From Clostridia bacterium (GTDB lineage: Bacteria > Bacillota > Clostridia > Christensenellales > Aristaeellaceae), in the NCBI GenBank assembly GCA_017395065.1, contig JAFPWH010000033.1, positions 58,435 to 122,434 of the forward strand: 64,000 nucleotides of DNA, written 5' to 3'. Position numbers and translations under genes: made by a program. Positions 40,214-49,614 of the stretch are shown piece by piece. Under the pieces are notes generated by a model. It saw only the letters and a program-made list of their open reading frames with translations, did no database searches and had not been told where the DNA came from. Numbering within the stretch: position 1 is the stretch's first letter; every line of letters begins with the position of its first letter.

Positions 40214-42796
40214 TCAGATCCTTTGTGCCTTTTCGTGCAGCATGAAAAGGGTGTTCAGCGCCTCTATGGGCGTCAAGCTGTTCACATCCAGCTTTTTTAT
40301 CTCCTCGACCAGTGCGATGGGCTCAAAATCGTTCAGCGTAACCTGGCGGTCCTTCGCCGTCTTTTTGTTTACGATCGATTCGCCCAGAGAGCCGTTTTGC
40401 ATCTCGTCCACCTCGAGGCGCGCCATGATCTGCCGCGCGCGGTTTACCACGCTGTTCGGAAGACCCGCGATCTTTGCAACGGCCACGCCGTAGCTTTTAT
40501 CTTCGCCGCCGGGAACGACTTTTCTTAGCATGATGACCTCATCGCCATGCTCCATCGCGGTCACGCGGTAGTTCACGACGCCGTCCAGCTTGCCTTCGAG
40601 GACGCTGAGCTCGTGGTAGTGCGTGGCAAACAGTGTCCTCGCGCCGCATTTCTGATTTGCCAGATGCTCCACGGCCGCCCACGCGATCGAAAGCCCGTCG
40701 AAGGTGGAGGTCCCTCTGCCGACCTCATCCAGGATGACGAGGCTTTTTTCCGTGGCGTACTTCAGGATCACGCTCATCTCGTCCATTTCCACCATGAACG
40801 TGGACCTTCCGCCGTAAAGGTCGTCGCTTGCGCCGATGCGCGTAAATATGCGGTCGGTGATCGATATATCCGCCTTCTCGGCGGGCACGAACGAGCCTGT
40901 CTGTGCTAAAAGCGTGATTAAAGCCACCTGCCGCATGTAGGTCGATTTGCCCGCCATGTTCGGACCGGTTATGATCATTACGCGCTTTTGGGAATCGAGA
41001 TAGGTATCGTTCGGCACGAACTTTTCCTGCCCGATGGCCTTTTCCACGACGGGATGCCGTCCGTTTACGATCTCGTACCTGCCCTCTGTGTTGATTTTCG
41101 GGCGCGTGTAGCCGCTGTCGAGCGCTGCTTTTGCGAAGGATTCGAGGCAGTCGATGTCCTTGAGCGCGTTTGCGCTGCGTCGTATCGCGTCAATATTTTT
41201 CTTCAGTTCTTCCCTTATCGCCAAAAACAGTTCGTATTCCAGCTTGATCGCGTTGTCCTCTGCGCCGAGGATCGTGCTTTCCAGCTGCTTTAATTCCTCT
41301 GTTATGAAGCGCTCGCAGTTGGCCAGCGTCTGCTTTCGGATGTATCTTAAGGGGATCAGATCGTAGTATGAACGCGTGACCTCTATATAGTATCCGAAAA
41401 GCCTGTTGTAGCCCACCTTAAGGTTTTTGATGCCGGTCTCTTCCCTTTCCTTCTGCTCCAGCTGCGCCAGCCATTGCTTTCCGTTTTTGGAGGAGTCGTG
41501 ATAGGTGTCCAATTGTTTGTTGAAGCCCGGCCTGAAGATACCTCCGTCCTTGATCAAAATCGGCGCGTCCTCGCTGATGGCCTGTCTGAGCATTTCCTTG
41601 AGCGGCGCGATGTCGTCGAGTTCTTCTGCGGCCTTTGCGAGGAGTCCGGTTTTTCCTTCAAGGGCGCGCTTGATTTCGGGGATTGCCTCCAACGAAGCGC
41701 AAAGTGCCAGACAGTCCCTCGGGTTTACCGTACCGAAGGCGATCTTGCTCAGCAGCCGTTCGATGTCGTAAACGCCGCCAAGGACCGAGCGCACCGTTTC
41801 CAGCAGCACGGGGTCTTCGCAAAACGTCTCTACGGCGTCCTGCCGGAGTGTTATTTCCTCTTCATTCAAAAGCGGCTGTTCGATCCAGGTTTTGAGCTGC
41901 CTTGCGCCCATGGAGGTGAGCGTCTTGTCCAATACGCTCAGGAGCGAGCCTTTTCTGCCGCGTTCGCGTATGGAGGAGACGACCTCCAGGTTCGTCATCG
42001 CGGCGCGGTCGAGCAGCATATAGTCCCTGTGCTCGTAAAGGCGCATCCTGTTAATGTGGTTCAGTTCGCTCTTTCGCGTTTCCAGTAAGTATTTCAGCAA
42101 GGCCCCGCAGGACTGTACGCTGTCCTTTGGCAGCAGGGCAAGCTCGCTTTTGTCCTCCGGAAACTGTATCTGCAGAGCCTTTTTTGCCGGTGCGAAATCG
42201 AATTCGTCTTCGTTTCGCGGCGTATAGGCGATGGAGAGCTTTTGACACAGATCTCTTATTTCGTCGTCCTCCGGCGAAATGATTTCGCTGGGAGATATGC
42301 GGCTCAGTTCGTTCGTCAGCTGCTCCGGCGAGGCTTCCGCGGCGTAGGCGTTGAATTCGCCCGTCGAAACGTCGCAGAACGATATTCCGACGTTCTTTTT
42401 GCCGCGAAAAAGGGATAAGATGTAATTTGCGTCCTTCTCCCGGACGAGTCCGCTCTCGGTGGCAGTACCGGGCGTTACGATGCGGATGACGTCCCTTTCG
42501 ACGAGGCCCTGAGACAGGGCGGGGTCCGTCAGCTGTTCACAGATAGCCGCACGGAAACCTTTCTGTACGAGGCGGGCGACGTAGCTGTCCACGGCGTGAT
42601 ACGGCACGCCGCACATCGGCGCCCGCTCGCTCAGGCCGCAGTCCTTGCCGGTGAGCGTCAGCTCGAGCTCCCGCGACGCGGTGATCGCGTCGTCGAAGAA
42701 CATTTCGTAAAAGTCGCCCACGCGAAACAGGAGTATCTCGTTTTTGTGCTTTTCTTTCAGATTGAGATACTGCTGCATCATTGCCGAAAGCGCCAT
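40214..42796 (-). CDS. mutS: DNA mismatch repair protein MutS
   Basis: 860 residues. Mismatch-binding N-terminus with VGDFYEMFFDDA, connector and lever domains, and an ABC-type ATPase with Walker A TGPNMAGKSTYMRQVAL, signature STFMVEMDEM and Walker B LVILDEVGRGTST. Ribosome binding site AAGGTGA lies at the end of ylbF. It starts one base after the ylbF stop. Confidence 0.98.
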   Translation of the reverse strand: MALSAMMQQYLNLKEKHKNEILLFRVGDFYEMFFDDAITASRELELTLTGKDCGLSERAPMCGVPYHAVDSYVARLVQKGFRAAICEQLTDPALSQGLVERDVIRIVTPGTATESGLVREKDANYILSLFRGKKNVGISFCDVSTGEFNAYAAEASPEQLTNELSRISPSEIISPEDDEIRDLCQKLSIAYTPRNEDEFDFAPAKKALQIQFPEDKSELALLPKDSVQSCGALLKYLLETRKSELNHINRMRLYEHRDYMLLDRAAMTNLEVVSSIRERGRKGSLLSVLDKTLTSMGARQLKTWIEQPLLNEEEITLRQDAVETFCEDPVLLETVRSVLGGVYDIERLLSKIAFGTVNPRDCLALCASLEAIPEIKRALEGKTGLLAKAAEELDDIAPLKEMLRQAISEDAPILIKDGGIFRPGFNKQLDTYHDSSKNGKQWLAQLEQKEREETGIKNLKVGYNRLFGYYIEVTRSYYDLIPLRYIRKQTLANCERFITEELKQLESTILGAEDNAIKLEYELFLAIREELKKNIDAIRRSANALKDIDCLESFAKAALDSGYTRPKINTEGRYEIVNGRHPVVEKAIGQEKFVPNDTYLDSQKRVMIITGPNMAGKSTYMRQVALITLLAQTGSFVPAEKADISITDRIFTRIGASDDLYGGRSTFMVEMDEMSVILKYATEKSLVILDEVGRGTSTFDGLSIAWAAVEHLANQKCGARTLFATHYHELSVLEGKLDGVVNYRVTAMEHGDEVIMLRKVVPGGEDKSYGVAVAKIAGLPNSVVNRARQIMARLEVDEMQNGSLGESIVNKKTAKDRQVTLNDFEPIALVEEIKKLDVNSLTPIEALNTLFMLHEKAQRI

Positions 42797-42797
42797 G

Positions 42798-43205
42798 TCA
42801 GTTCACCTTCGCAGAGCAGCCGCCGCAGCTTGAGCAGTTCCCCGTGCAGCCGCTGCCCGTATCCATTTCTCCGGAGACGATAAAATGCAGCACGCTGTTA
42901 ACCTGATTGATCAGCTCGGAAAACTTGCCCCTGGCTTCCTCGACGTGCATGACGTCTTCGTTTTTCTCCATGAGCGATCTCGTTTCGTCTATTTCTTTTG
43001 TGAGCGTCTGTACCCTCGCCCAGTCCTTTTCGTTTTTGCTCATGATCTCCTCCATTTCGTTTCGGAGCTCTATGAACCTGCCGACGAGCTTTGCGGCGTC
43101 GGCGTTCCGGGTAAGGTTTTGTTCAGCCTGCTTCATATTGACGTACTCTTCGCTTTTCATGAGTGCATCGCCGAGCTGGCGGGTCCTTTCGAATACTTCG
43201 TTCAT
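42798..43205 (-). CDS. YlbF/YmcA-family protein with Cys-rich tail
   Basis: 135 residues. All-helical com_ylbF domain (residues 1-112; YVNMKQAEQNLTRNADAAKLVGRFIELRNEME). In B. subtilis YlbF, YmcA and YaaT form an iron-sulfur complex that affects mRNA maturation through RNase Y. The tail GCTGNCSSCGGCSAK has four cysteines. Ribosome binding site GGAGGAATAA is made from the end of miaB. Confidence 0.88.
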   Translation of the reverse strand: MNEVFERTRQLGDALMKSEEYVNMKQAEQNLTRNADAAKLVGRFIELRNEMEEIMSKNEKDWARVQTLTKEIDETRSLMEKNEDVMHVEEARGKFSELINQVNSVLHFIVSGEMDTGSGCTGNCSSCGGCSAKVN

Positions 43206-44591
43206 TTATTCCTCCAGTGTGCCTTTGAGGGTGTTTTTGCCCGCGTCCGTGATTTTTACGTTTACGATCCTGCCGATCAGTTCTTTACCGCCCCCGAAAT
43301 TGACCATATGGCCTCTGGGCGTTTTTCCGCCCACCGTGTTATCGCTGCGCGCAGATACCGTTTCCACGAGCACGGGCTGCACGCGCCCGACTTGCTTTTT
43401 CAGCGTTTCCGCCGTCCAGTGCTGCTGAAGGGCAATGAGCTCCTCGATCCATTCCGTTTTCTCTTCCATGGAGACCGGGTCCTCGTACTTTGCGGCGAGC
43501 GTGCCGGCTCTGGGCGAATAGATGAAGGTATACGCGGCGTCGTACTTTACCTCGTTTACGAGGCTCAGCGTCTGTTCGAACTGCCGGCGCGTCTCCCCCG
43601 GAAAGCCCACGATGATATCGGTCGTAAGCCCTATATCCGGGCACACGGAGCGGATCTTTTTGACGGTTTCAAGGTATTTTTCGCGCGTGTAGCGGCGGTT
43701 CATGCGCATGAGAATTTCGTTGTCGCCGGCTTGCACGGGCAGGTGCAGCGCGGGCATCAGGTGCCTGCAGGCAGCAAAGCAATCGATCAGTTCGTCCGTG
43801 ATGTCCTTGGGGTGCGAAGTCATAAAGCGGATACGCTCTATGCCGAGGGTGTCGATCTTTTTGATCAGATCCGCAAACGCGCTTTTGCCGCCCATGTAGG
43901 AGTTCACGTTCTGGCCGAGCAGCATGATCTCCTTGACGCCCCGGTCGCGCAATAACGCGCATTCCGCCAGTATGTCTTTTTCGTCTCTGGAGCGTTCCCT
44001 GCCCCGCACGTACGGCACGATGCAGTAAGTGCAAAAATTGTTGCAGCCGTACATGATGTTCACGAACGCGTTCACGGCGCTGTTTCTCGTGACCGGCTGT
44101 CCCTCCGGCACGCTGCCGTCGACGTCCCATACCTCGAAGACGCGGCTTTGCTCTGCGATGACCGTATAGATATACTCGGGGAGGCAGTATGCGTTGTGCG
44201 TGCCGAAGACCAGGTCGATGAAGGGATATTTCTGCTTCAGGTTTTCGCTTACACCCTCCTGCTGCATCATGCAGCCGCATACGCCGATGATCAGTTCCGG
44301 CTTGTCTTTTTTGAGTTCTTTTAGCCAGATCACGTTGCCGAGCGCCTTGTTTTCGGCGTTTTCGCGGACACAGCAGGTATTGTAAATGATGATGTCCGCC
44401 TTTTCGCGCGCGTCTGTTTTGGTAAAGCCGCATTTGTCCAGCCAGCCCGCCATGGTCTCGCTGTCGCGCACGTTCATCTGGCAGCCCATCGTGACGATGT
44501 GATAGGTTTTTTGTATGCCGAGCTCTTTGAGCCTTTCGGCGTAGCGGTACTGCGCCGCAATTTGTTCAGCGGGTATATGGTTATCGCTCAT
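43206..44591 (-). CDS. miaB: tRNA-2-methylthio-N6-dimethylallyladenosine synthase
   Basis: 461 residues. Methylthiotransferase acting after MiaA on A37. N-terminal domain with three cluster cysteines (TMGCQMNVRDSE, YNTCCVRENAENK, VCGCMMQ), radical-SAM motif CNNFCTYCIVPYVRGRERSR, and a C-terminal TRAM domain (about 385-450). Ribosome binding site GGAGAGAG. 15 bases after the RNase gene. Confidence 0.97.
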   Translation of the reverse strand: MSDNHIPAEQIAAQYRYAERLKELGIQKTYHIVTMGCQMNVRDSETMAGWLDKCGFTKTDAREKADIIIYNTCCVRENAENKALGNVIWLKELKKDKPELIIGVCGCMMQQEGVSENLKQKYPFIDLVFGTHNAYCLPEYIYTVIAEQSRVFEVWDVDGSVPEGQPVTRNSAVNAFVNIMYGCNNFCTYCIVPYVRGRERSRDEKDILAECALLRDRGVKEIMLLGQNVNSYMGGKSAFADLIKKIDTLGIERIRFMTSHPKDITDELIDCFAACRHLMPALHLPVQAGDNEILMRMNRRYTREKYLETVKKIRSVCPDIGLTTDIIVGFPGETRRQFEQTLSLVNEVKYDAAYTFIYSPRAGTLAAKYEDPVSMEEKTEWIEELIALQQHWTAETLKKQVGRVQPVLVETVSARSDNTVGGKTPRGHMVNFGGGKELIGRIVNVKITDAGKNTLKGTLEE

Positions 44592-44606
44592 ATCTCTCTC
44601 CGGTCG

Positions 44607-45749
44607 TCAGTATGTCACCGTTTCGTTTTTGCGTTTGCGCGTCATTTCGACGAGGCCGAGGGGCGTTATGTCGACGACGTTCAAGCGGTTCCTGTCGCGC
44701 TTCGCTGTTTCTTTGAGGTGCTCGAGCAGCAGGTTTTTATGAGTTTTGTCCTTCATGTTGATAAAGTCCGCGACGATGATGCCGCCCACGTCCCTTAAGC
44801 GCATCTGCTTTACGATCTCGTCCGCCGCCTCCATATTCACTTTGAGTATGTTGCTCTCCGCGTCTTTTATGTCGACGGCTTTTGCGCTGTTTACGTCGAT
44901 CACGGTCATGGCCTCGGTCCTGTCGATGACGATGCAGCCGCCGCATTTCAGCCAGATTTTCCTTTGTCCAAGCTTTTCAAGCTGCGAAACAATGCGGTAC
45001 AGCGCAAGCAGGTTCTCCGTCTTTACGAGCTTTACCCTCTGCAAAAGCCCGGGCCCGAAGGCAGAAACGAAGCCGCAAAAGCTATTATACAACATTTCCG
45101 AAGAAAATACCACCTCTTCGAACTCTTCGCTGAAAATATCTCTTGCAGCCCTGTAGATGAGATCGCTTTCGTCCCTGAGCAGGCAAGGTGCTTTTCTGTG
45201 CAGGGCTCTGCGCGTCAAATCGTTCCATTCTCCGAGAAGGCGCGTTGCGTCTTCACGGATCGTCTGTCTGCTTTCGCCCGATGCGCTCGTTCTCAATATG
45301 ATGCCCGCGCCTTCGGGCTTTATTTCGTTTGCAATCTGTTTAAGGCGTGCATACTCCTTCTCGTCGTCGATCTTTTTCGATACGCTCGCGCCGCCCGAAA
45401 ATGGCATGAGCACACTAAACCGTCCCGCGAGCTTTACGTTCCGGCTGAGCGTCGCGCCTTTTTCGCCGCCCGGCACCTTGGTTACCTGAACGACGATCTC
45501 GTCGCCCGGCCGCACGGGCTTTTCGTGGATGTCTTCGGGTTCGGTGAGTATTGCGTTTTTGTCCGTCCCGATATCCACAAAAGCGGCGCTGAGTCCCGGC
45601 AGTACGTTCAGCACTCTGCCAAGATACACGCTGCCGCATATCGATTGTCGGTCCCTGGAGGAAGCAAGCGTTTCCACGAGCTCTCCGTCCTCCAGGACGC
45701 AGACGCGTACAAAGTCTTCCGTCCCGTCGATGATCAGTTGTTTTTTCAT
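44607..45749 (-). CDS. rng: Ribonuclease E/G family protein, short form
   Basis: 380 residues from the ATG at 45749 that overlaps the upstream stop. S1 domain (about 35-105: GSVYLGRVLNVLPGLSAAFVDIG), 5' sensor/RNase H-like region, and the DNase I-like catalytic part with DRTEAMTVIDVNSAK and RLRDVGGIIVADFINM, which contain the two metal Asp residues. It stops right after DITPLGLVEMTRKR; RNase G and E normally continue with the CPxCxG zinc link and small domain, both absent. Quaternary structure must therefore differ from the zinc-linked E. coli enzymes. Confidence 0.9.
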   Translation of the reverse strand: MKKQLIIDGTEDFVRVCVLEDGELVETLASSRDRQSICGSVYLGRVLNVLPGLSAAFVDIGTDKNAILTEPEDIHEKPVRPGDEIVVQVTKVPGGEKGATLSRNVKLAGRFSVLMPFSGGASVSKKIDDEKEYARLKQIANEIKPEGAGIILRTSASGESRQTIREDATRLLGEWNDLTRRALHRKAPCLLRDESDLIYRAARDIFSEEFEEVVFSSEMLYNSFCGFVSAFGPGLLQRVKLVKTENLLALYRIVSQLEKLGQRKIWLKCGGCIVIDRTEAMTVIDVNSAKAVDIKDAESNILKVNMEAADEIVKQMRLRDVGGIIVADFINMKDKTHKNLLLEHLKETAKRDRNRLNVVDITPLGLVEMTRKRKNETVTY

Positions 45750-46417
45750 AGCTGAAGCTCTGTGATGAGCTTTACGGCGCCGTATCGGTCCACGCCCAGA
45801 AGCCCCGTCCTTTTTGCGCGGAAGCTCACGTCGTCGATACCTGCAAGCGTGCAAAGCGAATGCATCAGAACGTCGGGCTTTAGCGTGTCCTGCTCGGTCA
45901 GCATAAGGCGGGTCAGTATGACGCCGTTCTGCATTTCAAGCTTCAGGCACAGTTTCCTTACGTCGATCTCTTTTTCGCCGGACTTCGTCTTTCGAAGGCC
46001 CATAAAGCTCTCCGTGCGCATGAAGGCACTGGCGGCGCTTTGCAGTTCGGGTAGACTGTCCCTGGGGGTTATTTCGTAATCGGCCATTTTGACCAGCGAC
46101 ATCATGGACGGAAAAGTATCGTCCCTGAAGATGACCTGCTTGATCGGCATGTCCTCCGGCAGGGCGTTTTTCATCGTTTCCAGCGCCGTGGATTTGTCGA
46201 CGGTCCCCTCGATCTTTACCTCAAAAACCTCGTAATCGCTTTCGTAGCCCATGGCCAGCGCGCCCGCGATCGACAAAATCGGGTGCGGATTAAAGCCCTT
46301 GGAAAACGCGATCGGAAGGCAGGTACGATTGAGCGCCCTTTGCAAAAAGCGCTGAAGATCCAGGTGGGAAACGAAGCGCATGCGCCCTTCTTTCCCGTAC
46401 ACGTACACCAGCTTCAT
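45746..46417 (-). CDS. TIGR03936 (DUF2344) radical-SAM-linked protein
   Basis: 223 residues. Members are always found next to, or fused with, TIGR03960 radical-SAM proteins. Typical opening VYGKEGRMRFVSHLDLQRFLQRALNRTCLPIAFSKGFNPHPILSIAGAL. Function unknown, though the RNase E/G neighbour suggests a role in RNA or ribosomal modification. Starts in the stop codon of TIGR03960 (ATGA) and ends in the start codon of the RNase gene. Confidence 0.93.
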   Translation of the reverse strand: MKLVYVYGKEGRMRFVSHLDLQRFLQRALNRTCLPIAFSKGFNPHPILSIAGALAMGYESDYEVFEVKIEGTVDKSTALETMKNALPEDMPIKQVIFRDDTFPSMMSLVKMADYEITPRDSLPELQSAASAFMRTESFMGLRKTKSGEKEIDVRKLCLKLEMQNGVILTRLMLTEQDTLKPDVLMHSLCTLAGIDDVSFRAKRTGLLGVDRYGAVKLITELQL

Positions 46418-48258
46418 CGGCAGGCCCCCTCATACCGCGTCATTCCGCAGCCCTGACAGCCCTTTCGGCAGTCCGGCGTGATCTCTCCCCGCATGGCCTT
46501 CTGATACTCGCGCTTCAAATACGCAAGGCTCACGCCACAGTCTATATGACTCCAGGGCAGCACCTCGTCAAGGCTGCGCTCCCGCGAGGAGTAAAAGCCG
46601 GGGTCGATCCCGGCGTCGGCAAAGGCCTTGTCCCAGCCGGCTTTGTTGAAAAACTCGGTCCAGCTGTCGAACATGCAGCCGTTTTCCACCGCGAGGCGCA
46701 AGACCTCACTTACCCGCCTGTCACCCCTTGCGAATACGGCTTCCAGATAGCTCACGTCCATCTCGTGGTACTTGTAGTCCACGCCCTTGAGCTTGTCGAG
46801 CTCGCTTTTCAAAAGCAGCTGGCGATGGCGTATCGTCTCCGCGTCGATCTGCGCGCACCACTGAAACGGTGTGTGCGGCTTGGGAACGAATACGGACGCA
46901 CTCACCGTTATTCGAAGCCCGGGAGAGCGCTGCTCCTTGGGGATCGAGAAATAACACCTGCGCACCTTTGTAGCAAGGTCCGCGATGCCCAAAATATCTT
47001 CGTCCGTCTCCGTCGGCAGGCCGATCATAAAATATAGCTTTACGGCACTCCAGCCCTCGGAAAACGCGTCCGTCACAGCGCGCATCAGGTCTTCCTCGGT
47101 CACGCCTTTGTTTATGACGTCCCTCAGTCTTTGCGTGCCGGCCTCCGGCGCGAGCGTCAGCGCGGTCTTTCTGACCTTTTGCGTCTCTTTCAGCGTATCC
47201 TTCAGAAAGGCGTCGATGCGCTGGGACGGCAGGGAAATCTTGACGCGCCTTGCCATGAATTTTTCCACCATCTCGTGCGCCAGCTCGGGAAGGCACGAAT
47301 AGTCGCCACTCGACAGGCTCATGAGTGAGATCTCGTCAAAGCCCGTCGCATTGACGAGCTTTTCGGCGATCTCCAAAAGCCTGTCCATGCTCCTTTCGCG
47401 CACGGGCCGGTAGATCATGCCCGCCTGACAGAAGCGGCAGCCTCTCGTGCAGCCGCGAAAGATCTCGAGCATGATCCTGTCGTGTACCACTTCGCCGAAG
47501 GGCACGATCAGCTTTTCCGGATAGTCCGCGGCGGTAAGGTCGTTGACCAGCGCCTTGAACACCAATTCCGGCGCGCCTGAACCCTCTTTTGGCTTTATGC
47601 TCTGAACCGTTCCGTCCGGGTTATACGCGAGGTCATAGAGGGACGGCACATACGAGCCTTCCACTTCCGAGACCGCGCGGCGCAAAAATTCCTCCCTCGG
47701 CGCGCCGGACGCTTTCCAGCTTTTGAAAAGATCGATGAATTGATGAATCGACCTTTCCCCGTCGCCCAGGGTAAATATGTCCACGAACGGCGCAAGCGGT
47801 TCGGGATTGAACGCGCAGGGACCGCCGCAGATGACGAACGGGCCGTCTTTTCTGTCTTTCTGATACAAAGGAATGCCCGCGAGGTGCAGGCTTTTCAATA
47901 TATTGGTATAGCTCATTTCGTACATGAGCGTGATGCCGAGGAGATCAAAACTCTTTACGGGCGTCCTCGACTCCTGAGAAAACAATGGAACGTCGTTTTG
48001 CTCCATGAGCTTCATCATGTCGGGCCAGGGCGTAAATACCCTTTCGCACCAGCAGTCGTCCCTTTTGTTCAGCGTGTGGTACAGTATCTTCATTCCCAGG
48101 TGGGACATGCCGATCTCGTAAACGTCCGGAAACAAAAAGGCGTATCTCACGTCCACCTTCTCCGGGTCCTTGATCACGCTGTTGTATTCGTTTCCGATAT
48201 ATCTCGACGGCTTTTGCACAAGCGGCATCAGTTCGTCGATTCTGTCGCTCAGGTTCAT
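46414..48258 (-). CDS. TIGR03960 B12-binding-type radical-SAM protein
   Basis: 614 residues from ATG at 48258. N-terminal B12-binding-like domain (about 20-200; FPDVYEIGMSHLGMKILYHTLN, FVICGGPCAFNPEPLAPFVDIFTLGDGE), then a radical-SAM domain with CTRGCRFCQAGMIYRPVRERS. C-terminal cysteines CRKGCQGCGMTRYEGAC may bind another cluster or zinc. Substrate unknown. Coupled to TIGR03936. Confidence 0.93.
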   Translation of the reverse strand: MNLSDRIDELMPLVQKPSRYIGNEYNSVIKDPEKVDVRYAFLFPDVYEIGMSHLGMKILYHTLNKRDDCWCERVFTPWPDMMKLMEQNDVPLFSQESRTPVKSFDLLGITLMYEMSYTNILKSLHLAGIPLYQKDRKDGPFVICGGPCAFNPEPLAPFVDIFTLGDGERSIHQFIDLFKSWKASGAPREEFLRRAVSEVEGSYVPSLYDLAYNPDGTVQSIKPKEGSGAPELVFKALVNDLTAADYPEKLIVPFGEVVHDRIMLEIFRGCTRGCRFCQAGMIYRPVRERSMDRLLEIAEKLVNATGFDEISLMSLSSGDYSCLPELAHEMVEKFMARRVKISLPSQRIDAFLKDTLKETQKVRKTALTLAPEAGTQRLRDVINKGVTEEDLMRAVTDAFSEGWSAVKLYFMIGLPTETDEDILGIADLATKVRRCYFSIPKEQRSPGLRITVSASVFVPKPHTPFQWCAQIDAETIRHRQLLLKSELDKLKGVDYKYHEMDVSYLEAVFARGDRRVSEVLRLAVENGCMFDSWTEFFNKAGWDKAFADAGIDPGFYSSRERSLDEVLPWSHIDCGVSLAYLKREYQKAMRGEITPDCRKGCQGCGMTRYEGACR

Positions 48259-48293
48259 TTGAATATATCCTTTCCGTTTCAGGGAAGCGGCCG

Positions 48294-49613
48294 TCACCTC
48301 TTATCGCTGAAGGCGAGAACGGCACTTAACAAATCCTCCCCCGTTCTGCCCACGGGCACCACGTTTACGCCGAGCTCTTTTTTGACCTGACTCAGCGTCA
48401 TGTCGTCCAGAAACGTCTCTTCTCCGCTTCGCAGCATGCATTCGGTGATGAGGACGGCGTCACATTTCTCTTTCTTCATGCGATAGATCAGATCCCGTCC
48501 CGTGATCAGGCCCGAAACCGTGACGCTTTCGCCGAAAAACCTGTTTTTGACCGCGCACACCTTGACGTCGACGCCGCTGATCGGATGATCGTCCATCAGC
48601 GTCTGCAGAATCGGCTGAATGGAAGTTCCGCAGGCGATGCAGAGGTGCTTTAAGGCCTTTCCGCCCTTTTTGTATTTGGGTTTCAGCTCGTAATAGGCGT
48701 CGTCGTACTCCGTGATGAGTTGTCTTACGAGGCCTACGCCGTTGTCGATTTGCGCATAGTCCTCGTATTCGCTGTCGCCGGGGATGGGCTCGCCGGCGAT
48801 CAGATACATTTCGTCGCTCGGAAAGGCGAACAGCGTCCCCTTCTCCCTGAGGAGTATTTTTCGCTTTTCGTTTACCATTCCGAGGAGATTCTTTGCGCTT
48901 TCCCTGTCGAAGGGCTTAAGATCGTCAAGCCCTTCCCTGTGCCCCGTAAGCCCCACCGGCACGATGGCAAGCGACAGGCAGCACGGGTACATTTCGGAAA
49001 GATCGTCGATCGTATCTTCGAGTACCTTTCCGTCGTTGATGCCCGGGCAAACCACCGTTTGCGCGTGAAACTGAATGCCGCCGGCGCTCAGCTTCCTCAA
49101 TTGAGACATTATATCAAAATTCGTGCGCGGGCGCAAGAGATTTCTTCTTACATTTTCGTCTGTGGCGTGAACGGAAATGTACAGGGGCGAAGCGTGGCGC
49201 TTTATGATGCGCTCGAGCTCTGCGTCGTTTACGTTCGTGAGGGTCACGAAATTGCCCATAAGAAGGGACAGCCGCCAGTCATCGTCCTTGATTCTGAGGC
49301 TGTCCCGCATGCCCCCGGGCAATTGATCCACGAAGCAGAAGCGGCAATGGTTCACGCATTCGCGCGTCTTGCCCAGCATGTCGCTTTCGAACTCTATGCC
49401 CAGGGGTTCCCATTCGTCCTTCTCAAACTCGAATTCGATTTCCTCGCCCGAGCAGAGGACGGAAAGGCTGAGCTTTTCGCTGCAGCACAGCGCCTGATAG
49501 TCGATGAAATCGACGATTTCTTCGCCGTTTACGCGCAAAAGCTCGTCGCCGCTCTTCAGCCCGAGCTGAGAAGCGATGCTGCCTTCCTCAACCGATTTTA
49601 TCCTGTGCTTCAT
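48294..49613 (-). CDS. DUF512/PDZ radical-SAM-like protein (TIGR03279 type)
   Basis: 439 residues from ATG at 49613. N-terminal PDZ-like domain (about 1-65: HRIKSVEEGSIASQLGLKSGDELLRVNGEEIVDF), radical-SAM-like barrel with CVNHCRFCFVDQLP (CxxxCxxC) and the C-terminal DUF512 domain. Function unknown, often beside der/EngA in other genomes. It starts one base after the L,D-transpeptidase gene; the Shine-Dalgarno is poor, so re-initiation is likely. Confidence 0.9.
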   Translation of the reverse strand: MKHRIKSVEEGSIASQLGLKSGDELLRVNGEEIVDFIDYQALCCSEKLSLSVLCSGEEIEFEFEKDEWEPLGIEFESDMLGKTRECVNHCRFCFVDQLPGGMRDSLRIKDDDWRLSLLMGNFVTLTNVNDAELERIIKRHASPLYISVHATDENVRRNLLRPRTNFDIMSQLRKLSAGGIQFHAQTVVCPGINDGKVLEDTIDDLSEMYPCCLSLAIVPVGLTGHREGLDDLKPFDRESAKNLLGMVNEKRKILLREKGTLFAFPSDEMYLIAGEPIPGDSEYEDYAQIDNGVGLVRQLITEYDDAYYELKPKYKKGGKALKHLCIACGTSIQPILQTLMDDHPISGVDVKVCAVKNRFFGESVTVSGLITGRDLIYRMKKEKCDAVLITECMLRSGEETFLDDMTLSQVKKELGVNVVPVGRTGEDLLSAVLAFSDKR

Positions 49614-49614
49614 A

